DNA of 64,000 nt, from NCBI GenBank assembly GCA_964564545.1, contig CAZMBP010000044.1, positions 15,584-79,583 on the forward strand, given 5' to 3'. The stretch is from CAJQQY01 sp964564545 (GTDB lineage: Bacteria > Bacteroidota > Bacteroidia > Chitinophagales > Saprospiraceae). A program made the position numbers and the translations under genes. The notes under the pieces are model-generated. The model made no database searches and was not told the origin of the DNA. It was given only the letters and a program-made list of their open reading frames with translations. Shown one piece after another: positions 8,739 through 18,050 of this stretch (its first letter is position 1; each line of letters starts with the position of its first letter).

Positions 8739-10439
8739 TTAAATTGTATTTGGAAAAACTAAATAAAACATAATGTACGCCATCAACAATGTCAATAATA
8801 AATTAAACGTCTGTCCAACCACATAAAGCACCAAAGGTTTCCCACCAGAAAAATGATGTTTCAATTCTACAAAATTCGTAGACAAACCAATGCTCACAAA
8901 TGCCAAACAAAATAACCAACCTCTAACATTTTTGGAAAGTCCACCTATTACTCCTTGATCAATAATGGTATAAGCGTGATTATCCCCTAAGGAAATATAA
9001 ATCAATGTAAACAAAATCGAGGCTCCAATAAATCCTAAAATGAACTTTGGAAATCGTTTCCACACTTCAGATAAACCTACTTTTGCTTTTTCAGTTGTGG
9101 AATCAACATCCACTTTTGTTGTAAAATAAACTGCCACTCCAAAAGCAATAATTCCAATCAAAACATTTTGAATCATTTTAATTGTCGCAGCTACACTCAA
9201 TGCTTTATCTCCTAAAAATTCACCTGCTGCAACCACCGCTCCCGTCGCATCAATTGTCCCTCCAATCCAAGCGCCACCCAATACTTCTGGTAGACCTAAC
9301 GCTTTGATTATCAATGGCAAAACAATCATCATCACCGAGGTAAATGTCATCGACAAACCTATGGCCAATGTCAGTTCCTCCTTCTTAGCATTACATGCGG
9401 CAGCTGTTGCTACCGCTGCTGAAACTCCACAAACTGACATGTCTGCCGAGATGACCATATTCAGAGTTTTGCTTTTTATTTTTAATATTTTTTGACCGAA
9501 CACATAAGTTGAAATCAAAACAATTGGAGTCACCACCCATGCCACAAAAATGCCAGGCAATCCAATAGCTAAAACTTTATTGAACAAAACTTCTGCGCCC
9601 AACAAGACTAAACCAGTTTTGATAAACCAAGAAGTTTGTAAAGCGGGTTTTGCCCAATCAGGCGTTCCAATAGTATTCGAAATGAGTAATCCTAAAATGA
9701 TCGCCCACGCTGCATAACCTATTCCCATCGCTTTCATATTCACCTGTGCTCCAAATAAATAAGCCACAATTGCAATCAAAAAAACAAAGGCAAATCCTTT
9801 CGCAAATGCTGATCGTTTTTTTCCCAAATAAAAAATACCTGGCAAAAAGAGCATACTCAATATGACAAACCACAATAACATCCAACCTAATTTAAATGGA
9901 TTTGATGCTTTTGATTTTTTTCTAATTTTATCAGCTCGATCTCTAGCTCGATACCATTGTTCAACAGCAGTTTCCGCTTCCAAATTAAGCGCTACATTTT
10001 TGTAATCTTCACTTGCAGATTTTGCTTGAGCTTCTTCCGCTATTTTAAATTGATTTTTAGTTCTTTCAACAGAATTAGCTAATTTGATGGTGAGTGCCTT
10101 TTTTTCTGCTTCGTTTTTTGCAGAACTTTTATAGAAAGCAGATAATGGATTTTTATCCCAACTTGAAGGTTTCGAAGTCAGTTTTTTGAAAAATTTACCG
10201 ATGGGTTCAGAAGACGCTTTAATTTTTTGTTTGGAGCGAAATGCATCATACCATTCAATGGTTTTGAATGGAGCTTTAGCTTTTTCTGCAGCTTGAATGG
10301 ATTCGTATTTTTTATGTTGAGCAACATAATCTTCTGGAGCATTTCTAAAAAATAAAACTAGCCCTAGCAATAATACAAATCCCCCAATCCAAATCGACCA
10401 ATAGTCTTCGTGGGAAATTAAAAAATATGGTTTTTTCAT
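8739..10439 (-). CDS. YeiH/UPF0324-family putative sulfate exporter with large N-terminal insertion
   Basis: The start at 10439 (MKKPYFLISHEDYW) is preferred; an in-frame ATG 12 codons upstream would give a basic leader. The 566-residue protein has one membrane helix (about 14-30). A roughly 140-residue Lys/Ala/Glu-rich soluble, partly coiled stretch (about 31-175) follows, then the multi-helix core of the UPF0324 family (about 180-566). The core includes family-typical segments such as GLVLLGAEVLFN, SADMSVCGVSAAVA, GAWIGGTIDATGAVVAAG and SIGLSTNFVEL. Family members are usually near 350 residues, so about 200 residues are extra. Relatives are annotated as sulfate or sulfonate exporters, but the substrate is uncertain. 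The gene is divergent from thyA. Confidence 0.85.
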   Translation of the reverse strand: MKKPYFLISHEDYWSIWIGGFVLLLGLVLFFRNAPEDYVAQHKKYESIQAAEKAKAPFKTIEWYDAFRSKQKIKASSEPIGKFFKKLTSKPSSWDKNPLSAFYKSSAKNEAEKKALTIKLANSVERTKNQFKIAEEAQAKSASEDYKNVALNLEAETAVEQWYRARDRADKIRKKSKASNPFKLGWMLLWFVILSMLFLPGIFYLGKKRSAFAKGFAFVFLIAIVAYLFGAQVNMKAMGIGYAAWAIILGLLISNTIGTPDWAKPALQTSWFIKTGLVLLGAEVLFNKVLAIGLPGIFVAWVVTPIVLISTYVFGQKILKIKSKTLNMVISADMSVCGVSAAVATAAACNAKKEELTLAIGLSMTFTSVMMIVLPLIIKALGLPEVLGGAWIGGTIDATGAVVAAGEFLGDKALSVAATIKMIQNVLIGIIAFGVAVYFTTKVDVDSTTEKAKVGLSEVWKRFPKFILGFIGASILFTLIYISLGDNHAYTIIDQGVIGGLSKNVRGWLFCLAFVSIGLSTNFVELKHHFSGGKPLVLYVVGQTFNLLLTLLMAYIMFYLVFPNTI

Positions 10440-10530
10440 TTTGCTTCGTTTATTGTTGCTAAAGATAGAAAACATTTGAAAATGTGGAAAACTAGATTTT
10501 TTCTCAAATTAAAAAAAGCTATCTATTTCG

Positions 10531-10538
10531 TACATTTG
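10531..10538 (+). promoter_or_regulatory. Candidate -7 element for thyA
   Basis: TACATTTG matches the Bacteroidota -7 consensus TAnnTTTG exactly and lies 94 bases before the thyA start. No good -33 TTTG partner is visible at the usual distance, so this is a candidate only. Confidence 0.4.
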
Positions 10539-10632
10539 CAGAGTTTTTGAAAAATAACTCTATGGAAAAAGTAAATTTTAATAGTTCAACCTATCTCCCC
10601 TTTTTCTAATTTAAATTTAATATTCAAGACAC

Positions 10633-11427
10633 ATGAAACAGTATCTCGATCTCCTCCAACACATTGTCGATAACGGAACAGATAAAAGTGATCGTACAGG
10701 AACAGGAACCCGAAGCGTTTTTGGTTACCAAATGCGATTTGATTTGCAAGAAGGCTTCCCAATGTTGACGACAAAAAAATTACACTTACGCTCCATCATT
10801 CATGAATTGCTTTGGTTTTTGGATGGAGATACTAATGTGCAATACCTGAAAGAAAATAAAGTCCGAATTTGGGATGAATGGGCTGATGAAAATGGCGACC
10901 TCGGGCCAGTTTATGGAAAACAATGGAGAAGTTGGGAAACTCGAGATGGTGAAACTATTGACCAAATTGCACAAGCAATCGATTTGATCAAAAACAATCC
11001 AGACTCTCGACGTATTATTGTCAATGCATGGAATGTAGGTGATTTACCAAAAATGGCATTGAGTCCTTGTCATTGTCTATTCCAATTCTATGTGGCAGAT
11101 GGAAAATTAAGTTGCCAATTATATCAACGATCAGCGGATACCTTTTTAGGGGTTCCATTTAATATTGCCTCCTATGCTTTATTGACAATGATGATGGCTC
11201 AAGTTTGTGGTTTAGAGGCAGGAGATTTTGTCCATACTTTTGGCGATGTACATTTATATCAAAATCATTTGGAACAGACTAAATTACAATTGTCTCGCGA
11301 ACCTCGTTCTTTGCCTCAAATGAAAATAAATCCAGCAATAAAATCTATATTTGATTTTAAATACGAAGATTTTGAACTAACGAATTACGATCCACATCCA
11401 CATATTAAGGCTGAGGTTTCGGTTTAA
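10633..11427 (+). CDS. thyA: Thymidylate synthase
   Basis: The protein makes dTMP from dUMP using methylene-tetrahydrofolate. Its 264 residues equal the length of the Escherichia coli enzyme, and the nucleophile falls at the same number, C146 in LSPCHCLFQF. Other signature segments are RTGTGTRSVFG (about 21-31), RSADTFLGVPFNIASYA and the C-terminal YDPHPHIKAEVSV ending, complete to the last residue. It is cytoplasmic and housekeeping. A hairpin with a T-rich tail follows the stop, separating it from the sigma factor gene. Confidence 0.99.
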   Translation: MKQYLDLLQHIVDNGTDKSDRTGTGTRSVFGYQMRFDLQEGFPMLTTKKLHLRSIIHELLWFLDGDTNVQYLKENKVRIWDEWADENGDLGPVYGKQWRSWETRDGETIDQIAQAIDLIKNNPDSRRIIVNAWNVGDLPKMALSPCHCLFQFYVADGKLSCQLYQRSADTFLGVPFNIASYALLTMMMAQVCGLEAGDFVHTFGDVHLYQNHLEQTKLQLSREPRSLPQMKINPAIKSIFDFKYEDFELTNYDPHPHIKAEVSV

Positions 11428-11438
11428 AAATAATAAAT

Positions 11439-11471
11439 AGCCATGCCACGGTTTGAAATCGTGAAACGGCT
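11439..11471 (+). terminator. Probable terminator after thyA
   Basis: AGCCATGCCACG (11439-11450) pairs imperfectly with CGTGAAACGGCT (11460-11471): four pairs at each end of the stem around a small internal loop. TTCTTTTTC follows. Confidence 0.55.
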
Positions 11472-11491
11472 TTCTTTTTCTATCACAAAAA

Positions 11492-12034
11492 ATGACCAAC
11501 AAAACAGATCAGGAACTGATAACCAGTTTGCAAAATGGTGATGAACAAGCTATGGATATACTTTTCCGTAGACATTACAGTTCTATCTGTCGAGCAGTTT
11601 ATCGGATTTTGAAAGACAGTAATTTGGCAGAGGACATTGCTCAAGAAGTATTTTTAGGTCTTTGGAAAAAAAGAGAAAAACTAAATATTTCAACCTCTGT
11701 TCCAGCATATTTAAAACGGGCAGCCGTCAACAAGTCTCTTAATTTCATTCGAGATCAAAAAGTAAAATTTGATGACGAAGAAAAAATGCCCGTCCTAACC
11801 AACAACCAATCCACGACACAACAGCAATTAGAAGCAGAGGATCTGCAAAAATTAATTAATGAATCAATCGATTTATTGCCACCTAAATGTAGGCTCGTTT
11901 TTACCTTAAGTAGATTCGAAGAAATGTCCTATCAAGAAATTGCCAATAAATTAGATATTTCAATCAAAACTGTAGAAAATCAAATTTCAAAAGCACTAAA
12001 ATTTCTTCGAATAGCTTTGAGGCAGGATGAGTGA
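11492..12034 (+). CDS. ECF RNA polymerase sigma factor (Bacteroidetes FecI-like family)
   Basis: The 180-residue sigma-70 family protein has region 2 (about 15-90: FRRHYSSICRAVYRIL, LAEDIAQEVFLGLWKKRE) and region 4 (about 120-175: LPPKCRLVFTLSRFEEMSYQEIANKLDISIKTVENQISKA split across the helix-turn-helix). There is no region 1 or 3, as in ECF factors. A FecR-type anti-sigma gene and an STN-containing TonB receptor gene lie directly downstream. This is the standard order for cell-surface signalling in which ligand binding outside frees the sigma factor. Its likely target is the receptor promoter. Confidence 0.95.
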   Translation: MTNKTDQELITSLQNGDEQAMDILFRRHYSSICRAVYRILKDSNLAEDIAQEVFLGLWKKREKLNISTSVPAYLKRAAVNKSLNFIRDQKVKFDDEEKMPVLTNNQSTTQQQLEAEDLQKLINESIDLLPPKCRLVFTLSRFEEMSYQEIANKLDISIKTVENQISKALKFLRIALRQDE

Positions 12035-12265
12035 TTTATCGTAAGTTTATTTAGGGAGAAATAAATTATTAAAATTTACGATCAATCAATAATTTCCCCA
12101 AATCATTGATCAATCTTCATAAAAATGTCAGCGGGCTTACTTTTCAGAGGTATTGAAACGACATTTCGAAAAAAAAAAGAAAAAACATAGGGGGCATGTT
12201 TTAAATTAGTGTCAATCCAAATATAAGCATTAAAATTAAGTCACAATTAGGACTAATCAATAGAG

Positions 12266-13279
12266 ATGAAAGAGGAAAAGTTAATCGAGTTAATTCATAA
12301 AAAATCAACAAATGAGCTGACATCTGATGAGCATCAATTGTTGGAGTCTTTATTAGAAAATAAAGAAAATCAACTATTGGCTCAACAAATTGAAGCAACA
12401 TGGGAAAAAAGTCTTGATTATCAGAAAGATTTTACCCCCAATGTGGAGTTTGGTTTGAGTAAGTTAAAAGCTCGAATGAATGAAGAAAAAACGACTTCCC
12501 CTAAAGTCGTTCCCCTACGTAACAGGAGATCATGGTTGCGCATAGCTGCAGCTGTAGCTATTTTAATTGTAGGTGGTTTATTTACATTTAGTCAATTAAA
12601 TAGAGGTATGGATTGGCAAAATGTCGCCGTTACTGATATTACTAATGATTTAACTTTGGCAGATGGATCGAAAATAGCGATCAATTCAGCAAGTGAATTT
12701 GAATATCCAACTGAGTTTTCCAAGGAAGAAAGAAGAGTGAAATTGAAAGGGGAAGCCTTTTTTGACATCGCAAAAAATCCAGAGAAACCTTTTATCATTG
12801 AAGCAGGGGATCTGAGAATTCGAGTTTTGGGAACTTCATTTAATGTAAGAAATTATGGTAATGAAAGTTTAGCTGAAATCACAGTTCGATCAGGAAGAGT
12901 GGAAGTGACTCATAAGAATGGAGGTTTTACTAAAATTTTAGAAGCCAATGATCAATTGACCTTTGACAAAAAAAGGTTGAAAGTTAGAGACGTTTCAAAA
13001 GACAATAATCTGAATGCTTTAGGATGGTGGAGTGGCAAATTGGTTTTCACCAATGAAAAGACAAGTCGAGTAAAACAGGCTATCGAAAGAACTTATGATG
13101 TAGAATTAGAATTCACAAGTTCATCAGTACTCAACTGCCCTTTTACTTTAACCAATGATATAAAATCAGAAGGAATAGAAAAAGTGTTAGAAGGGTTGCA
13201 AGTAGTACTTGCAATAGATAAAATAAAAAAAGTGAGTGATAAAAAATATCAACTCATTGGAGGACAATGTAATTTTTAA
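12266..13279 (+). CDS. FecR-family anti-sigma factor
   Basis: The 337-residue inner-membrane protein has a cytoplasmic N-terminal part (about 1-85) that should bind the sigma factor, and one membrane helix (about 92-110, RIAAAVAILIVGGLFTF). A periplasmic FecR domain (about 125-220: DGSKIAINSASEFEYP, GEAFFDIAKNPEKPFIIE, VLGTSFNVRNY) and a C-terminal DUF4974-like domain (about 255-330: LVFTNEKTSRVKQAIERTYDV) follow. It passes a signal from the TonB receptor's STN domain to the sigma factor. It lies 231 bases after the sigma gene, farther than usual, so it may have its own promoter. A strong hairpin follows. Confidence 0.95.
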   Translation: MKEEKLIELIHKKSTNELTSDEHQLLESLLENKENQLLAQQIEATWEKSLDYQKDFTPNVEFGLSKLKARMNEEKTTSPKVVPLRNRRSWLRIAAAVAILIVGGLFTFSQLNRGMDWQNVAVTDITNDLTLADGSKIAINSASEFEYPTEFSKEERRVKLKGEAFFDIAKNPEKPFIIEAGDLRIRVLGTSFNVRNYGNESLAEITVRSGRVEVTHKNGGFTKILEANDQLTFDKKRLKVRDVSKDNNLNALGWWSGKLVFTNEKTSRVKQAIERTYDVELEFTSSSVLNCPFTLTNDIKSEGIEKVLEGLQVVLAIDKIKKVSDKKYQLIGGQCNF

Positions 13280-13330
13280 GTGAGATTAATAATATAAAGC
13301 ATCCTTCAAAATTCCCATTACCGTTAAAAT

Positions 13331-13360
13331 AGCCCCATCTTTATTAATAAAGATGGGGCT
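13331..13360 (+). terminator. Hairpin terminator after fecR
   Basis: The 30 bases form a perfect palindrome: AGCCCCATCTTTATT pairs with its complement. TATGTTTTAG follows. The arms are GC-rich at the base and AT at the tip, so the usable loop is the central AT part. Confidence 0.8.
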
Positions 13361-13690
13361 TATGTTTTAGATATAAATTAGGCGAAATTTCGCGAATATT
13401 CCTCTTTATTTTGCCAAAAAGATAAGACTATACCTAAGTTACCTTTTCAAAAGCTCCTCCTCCCAATTGCTTGATAATCATATAGTTATTATGTATTTGA
13501 TATCCATTTCCAAAGAAAAAACCGTATTTATTGGAAAAACAAACAAACACTTGTTAGTTTTGAAACGTTAAGACAATACTCCTTCTATTTTTAACAATTT
13601 TTTCCTCAAAAAGGTAGTTGATAAAACGGGTGTCAAAACCTCCTCATTAATCCAATAATCGAAAACATTTATTAGAATAATATAACCTGA
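13361..13690. other. Intergenic region upstream of the STN-TonB receptor
   Basis: The stretch should contain the ECF-dependent promoter of the receptor gene; I cannot place it. A 12-base palindrome GCGAAATTTCGC sits at 13382-13393. On the minus strand a short open stretch ending at TAG 13436-13434 encodes GNGYQIHNNY...KQLGGGAFEKVT. It has no recognised family and may be chance or a gene remnant. Confidence 0.4.
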
Positions 13691-16393
13691 ATGAAATACA
13701 TTTTTCTCATAATAGGTCTTTGCTTGATGTCAAATTTTGGCAAGGCTCAAGCACCTCTCGAAACTCGGGTAGATTTCGAAGTGGAGCAATTAACTTTGGC
13801 TGAGGCTTTAGTTAAATTAGGAGAAGAAGCAGGTATTCCGATTTCGTTTAGTGATAATATTTTGCCCAAAGTTAAGGTCATTTCTTTTCAATTTTCCAAC
13901 CAAAAGGTTAAAACGATTCTAACCCAGATGTTAGATGGAACTGATGTCAAATTCAAATCTATTGGGGCTCAAGTCGTTCTTTTTTATTCGAAAAGAGCAA
14001 AAAGATACTATTCTATAAATGGATATATTGAAGATGAAGAATCTGGCGAACGATTAATTGCAGCTAGCATTTTGGATAAAATAAGTGGAAGATGGGCGAC
14101 TACCAATGAATATGGATATTTCACTTTAAAACTTCCAGAGGGAGATGCAGAATTATTCATTTCATATTTGGGATTCGATCCCTTGGAAAAAACAATCGAA
14201 TTATCTAAAAATAGAACACAAAGTTTTGGGCTAAAATCCAACTTAACCTTTCCTGAAATTTTAGTTACACCAGTTATGTTGGAAGGTATAAATGCCGCTG
14301 AACCATTGAGTTCACATCATTTACAAATTGCTCAAATGAATAAATTACCTTCTCTTGGAGGTGAAGTTGAATTATTTCGAATGGTGGAATTGATGCCTGG
14401 TGTGCAATCAGGTTCTGATGGTTTGGGTGGTTTACATGTTCGAGGTGGTGGTGCTGATCAAAATTTAATCTTGATGGATGGTGTTCCAATTTATAATCCT
14501 TCGCATAGTCTAGGTATTTTCTCTGTTTTTAATTCAGAAGCAATTCAAAGTGTTTCTTTTTCAAAAGGGTCTTTTCCCGCTCGCTATGGTGGAAGATTGT
14601 CATCGGTCATGGATGTTCGAACTCGCGAAGGAAATCAAAAAGAATGGTCAGGTAGCATAAAAGCTGGATTAGTTACTTCATCCGCAAGAATTGAAGGACC
14701 AATTATCAAAGATAAAGCATCGATTCTAATTACTGCTAGAAGAACTCTCTTAGACAGATTTATTCGAGATAGAACAGCTAAATCGAAAGCTGAAGATCAA
14801 TATTTCCAAGATACATACAATGTACCTCTACAAGGTTATTCCAATTATAGTTTTTATGACTTGAATGGAAAACTGAATTTTTCAATCGGTAAAAAAGATA
14901 AATTTTATTTCAGTTATTATACTGGTGGCGATGACTTTTTGGATGAAGATCATATCGTAGATGCTCCTTTCAGAGATTTTAAATATTCCGATCGAGAAAT
15001 TCAAAAATATAACTGGGGAAATCAAATTGGTGTTTTTCGTTGGAACCATGTTTTTGGAAACAACTTATTTTTAAATACAACTTTAACACATAGTATTTTC
15101 CAATTTGATGTTGAACAAACTATCGAAGTCGATATCGTACCAAATGCTACGATACCTCCAATTAATATTTTTGTAGGAGAAGCTTATTTTTCAAGATTGA
15201 AAGATTGGGGGGCAAAATTAGATTTTGATTACACGTCAAAACATAATCATCATTTCCGATTTGGAGTCAACAGTACTTTACACAGCTTTCAGCCAGGAGC
15301 TTTTGGTGCTGATGCTCAAGTAAATGGGCAACCATTCTTTGGTGCTAATATTGATTCGATTTTGAATGTTTCTCGAATTGATGCGTATGAACATAATGCC
15401 TATATCGAGGATGAATTTTTATTGGGAGAAAAAATAAAAATAAACATTGGTATTTTAGCCAATGCCTTTGCAATACCTGAAAAAACATTTTTCAACCTAC
15501 AACCTCGATTTTCACTTAACTACCAGATAACCAACCAATTACGACTTCAATCTGGAGTCAGTAGAATGGTTCAATCATTACATTTGGTCACCGGTTCAGA
15601 TGCTACTTTCCCAAATGATTTGTGGCTACCTTCATCGGAATTAGTTCCACCTCAAACAAGTTGGCAAAGTGTTTTAGGAATCCAATTTCAACCTTCCAAC
15701 TCCATCGAAATGAGCCTAGAGGGGTATTATAAAAAATTAAACAATTTGTCTGTGTATATAGATAATTCTAGTTTGAGATCAGAATTATCTAATCCATTTA
15801 ACTTTACCTTCCAACCAATAGATAACGAAAATTGGGAATCACAAGTGACTCGAGGAGAAGGTTGGAATTATGGTTTGGAATTTCAAATGAAAAAAAATAT
15901 TGGACGCACTACAGGTTGGTTGAGTTATACTTGGGCATTTGCCGATCGAAAATTTGATGAAATAAATAGTGATCAAATTTTCAATTATCGATATGATCGA
16001 AGACATAATTTTCATATTGCTTTGAATCATCGATTTGCCAAATGGATTGATGCAAGCGTAAACTGGACTTATGGAACAGGGCTTTCTACCTTAATACCTG
16101 TAAGTACAGTTCAGATTGGCGGACTAACTTTAATTAATTATGAATACACTCGAATGCCAGCTAATCATCGTTTAGATGCTGGAATCAATTTGTATTTCAA
16201 TACATGGAAATTAGATCATAAAATTTACGTAGGTGCATATAATCTGTATAATCGAGCTAATCCACAATATTATAAGATTACATCAACACCAAAAGAAAAC
16301 ACAGATCCTGCTAATCCAGAGTATGATTTTAGGTTTTATCAGGGAAGTTTTTTACCATTTTTGCCATCGTTGAGTTATTCGATTAGCTTTTAG
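13691..16393 (+). CDS. STN-domain TonB-dependent outer-membrane receptor (FecA-like transducer)
   Basis: The 900-residue protein has a signal peptide (1-19) and an STN/secretin short domain (about 24-105: LTLAEALVKLGEEAGIPISF) that contacts FecR in the periplasm. A carboxypeptidase-D-regulatory-like domain (about 112-190), a plug (about 205-330: VELMPGVQSGSDGLGGLHVRGGG) and a 22-strand-type barrel ending in aromatic SISF follow. It should import a ligand across the outer membrane using TonB energy and signal its presence through FecR and the sigma factor upstream. The DUF4249 lipoprotein 73 bases downstream is its usual partner. The ligand is unknown; this subfamily is often tied to metals or peptides rather than glycans, which is inference. 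Confidence 0.95.
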   Translation: MKYIFLIIGLCLMSNFGKAQAPLETRVDFEVEQLTLAEALVKLGEEAGIPISFSDNILPKVKVISFQFSNQKVKTILTQMLDGTDVKFKSIGAQVVLFYSKRAKRYYSINGYIEDEESGERLIAASILDKISGRWATTNEYGYFTLKLPEGDAELFISYLGFDPLEKTIELSKNRTQSFGLKSNLTFPEILVTPVMLEGINAAEPLSSHHLQIAQMNKLPSLGGEVELFRMVELMPGVQSGSDGLGGLHVRGGGADQNLILMDGVPIYNPSHSLGIFSVFNSEAIQSVSFSKGSFPARYGGRLSSVMDVRTREGNQKEWSGSIKAGLVTSSARIEGPIIKDKASILITARRTLLDRFIRDRTAKSKAEDQYFQDTYNVPLQGYSNYSFYDLNGKLNFSIGKKDKFYFSYYTGGDDFLDEDHIVDAPFRDFKYSDREIQKYNWGNQIGVFRWNHVFGNNLFLNTTLTHSIFQFDVEQTIEVDIVPNATIPPINIFVGEAYFSRLKDWGAKLDFDYTSKHNHHFRFGVNSTLHSFQPGAFGADAQVNGQPFFGANIDSILNVSRIDAYEHNAYIEDEFLLGEKIKINIGILANAFAIPEKTFFNLQPRFSLNYQITNQLRLQSGVSRMVQSLHLVTGSDATFPNDLWLPSSELVPPQTSWQSVLGIQFQPSNSIEMSLEGYYKKLNNLSVYIDNSSLRSELSNPFNFTFQPIDNENWESQVTRGEGWNYGLEFQMKKNIGRTTGWLSYTWAFADRKFDEINSDQIFNYRYDRRHNFHIALNHRFAKWIDASVNWTYGTGLSTLIPVSTVQIGGLTLINYEYTRMPANHRLDAGINLYFNTWKLDHKIYVGAYNLYNRANPQYYKITSTPKENTDPANPEYDFRFYQGSFLPFLPSLSYSISF

Positions 16394-16466
16394 AAAGTTG
16401 TATACTAATTATTATTAATTCGATTTACACTTATTTTTTGTATCTTTCGATCGAATTTAATTTCAT

Positions 16467-17423
16467 ATGAAGAAAGTTTTACACATATCTACCATTTTTA
16501 GCTTATTAATTTTGCTTTTACTTGTTTCGGCATGTGAGAAGGAAGTTGAGCTAAATATTAAAGAAGTCGATCCAAAACTGGCAGTTTTGTGTAATTTCTC
16601 CCCTGAAGAACCTTTCGTTCTAGAATTATCAAGAAGTAAAGCGATTAATTCTACAAATTTAGATCCTAGTTTTGTTAATAGTGCAGATGTTCAAATTTGT
16701 TTAGATAATGAAGTAATTGAAACAATCTTACCTGTGAGTAGCTCACCGGATGCCAATTCAAAATTCCAATCAACTGTAGCTGTACCTAAAATAAAACAAG
16801 TTTATACGCTTAAAATTGAAGCAGATGGTCTTCCTGCAGTTACTGCCACTAGTTCTATTCCTGAAGCAATAGAAATTTCACATTCTACAATTGGAGCAAT
16901 CGCCTCTTTTGAAACTGAAGATGACGAATTAGAAGGATATCACGTTAGATTAGGAGTTCAATTTGAAGATCCTGCGGATGAAACGAATTATTATCAAATC
17001 TCCTTTTACCAAGAAGTTTTGACGTCTTCACAAGCACTTCAAGAAAATAATATTGAAACTCTTCCAAATGAAGGTTTTTCCTTTATTGATGACGATATAA
17101 CCAATTATGTCAACTTACTGGATGGAGGAATCATGTTTAAAGATTTGACATTTAATGGGACAACAAAAGAATTTGTTTTCCAACCAAGATTCTTTTATAA
17201 TCCTGGAACTCTTCCTGCAACTTCTACTCCTATCAATATAATCATCGAATTACGATCAGTTTCAGAAGAATATTACAAGTATTATACTTCTATATATCGT
17301 CAATCATCTCAAGATAGTACCCCATTTTCTAATCCTACTGTTATCTATAGTAATATTAAAAATGGATATGGAATATTTGCCGGTTACAGTAAAAACGTGG
17401 TAAAAACACCAATTGAACTGTAA
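16467..17423 (+). CDS. DUF4249 outer-membrane lipoprotein
   Basis: The 318-residue protein carries a lipoprotein signal with lipobox LVSAC (C23). The body is beta-rich and matches the DUF4249 layout: an early strand PKLAVLCNFSPEEPFVLELSRSKAI, then two Ig-like halves, ending SNIKNGYGIFAGYSKN. DUF4249 genes regularly follow STN-TonB receptors, as here, and the product is probably a surface lid or substrate-binding partner of that receptor. The cupin gene starts 19 bases later and may be in the same transcript. Confidence 0.9.
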   Translation: MKKVLHISTIFSLLILLLLVSACEKEVELNIKEVDPKLAVLCNFSPEEPFVLELSRSKAINSTNLDPSFVNSADVQICLDNEVIETILPVSSSPDANSKFQSTVAVPKIKQVYTLKIEADGLPAVTATSSIPEAIEISHSTIGAIASFETEDDELEGYHVRLGVQFEDPADETNYYQISFYQEVLTSSQALQENNIETLPNEGFSFIDDDITNYVNLLDGGIMFKDLTFNGTTKEFVFQPRFFYNPGTLPATSTPINIIIELRSVSEEYYKYYTSIYRQSSQDSTPFSNPTVIYSNIKNGYGIFAGYSKNVVKTPIEL

Positions 17424-17442
17424 TTGCAACTCTTAAGCATTC

Positions 17443-17808
17443 ATGATTTATAAAAAACTTAATGATATTCCTGAATTTCTAGCAGGAGACCACACACACC
17501 TAAAAGAAGTTTTACATCCTTCAAACGATCAGTTAGCACTTAATTTTAGTTTAGCACATGCGTATCTTAAAGTAGGAGAAAATTCTCTTCCTCATCGATT
17601 ATCGCATTCCGAAACCTATTATATTCTAGCAGGTAAAGGAGAAATATATCTCGATGAAAAAGTGCAAACCATTGAAAAAGGAGATATCATTTACGTTCCT
17701 GAGAATGTAGAGCAATATGTCAAAAACAAAGGAGAAGTTGACCTTACTTTTTTATGTATCGTTTCTCCGCCTTGGAGTCCAGAAACTGAAATCATTGAAA
17801 ATAATTAG
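17443..17808 (+). CDS. Cupin-domain protein
   Basis: The 121-residue single-domain cupin has motif 1 with H51, H55 and E57 (LPHRLSHSETYYILAGKGEIYLD) and motif 2 GDIIYVPENVEQYVKN. The motif-2 position usually held by the fourth metal ligand (His) is Gln, so metal binding may be weak or altered. It is cytoplasmic, with no signal peptide. The close spacing to the DUF4249 gene suggests co-transcription. Function is unknown; small cupins include isomerases, dioxygenases and sensor-like proteins. Confidence 0.85.
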   Translation: MIYKKLNDIPEFLAGDHTHLKEVLHPSNDQLALNFSLAHAYLKVGENSLPHRLSHSETYYILAGKGEIYLDEKVQTIEKGDIIYVPENVEQYVKNKGEVDLTFLCIVSPPWSPETEIIENN

Positions 17809-17970
17809 ACTTCAAAACGTCATCATTTCCCAAATTCCTTTTATCCTTCTTTTAATTTTTTTAAATTTGTAACCGCTGATACAATTTCAGCTGTTAATTA
17901 TTTCTTCAAGTTTAAAGTACAATTTATAGAGAGAAGATCTACATTTTTAATTTTCAACCGAACATTAGAA

Positions 17971-17998
17971 TTCTTAGCTAAATAAAATTAGTTAAGAA
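17971..17998. terminator. Weak hairpin between cupin and glycosyltransferase
   Basis: TTCTTAGCTAA (17971-17981) pairs with TTAGTTAAGAA (17988-17998) with one G-T-type mismatch. CGTTTTTATT follows. It lies 160 bases after the cupin stop and 52 bases before the next start, so it could end the cupin transcript or be a leader structure. Confidence 0.35.
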
Positions 17999-18050
17999 CG
18001 TTTTTATTCACACGAGTGCGAGAGCGACTTTAAACAAAATAATTGACTAC

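Noticed and set aside
13382..13393. GCGAAATTTCGC palindrome as an operator
   Set aside because: A 12-base palindrome in AT-rich DNA is weak evidence, and no matching site is seen near a related gene.
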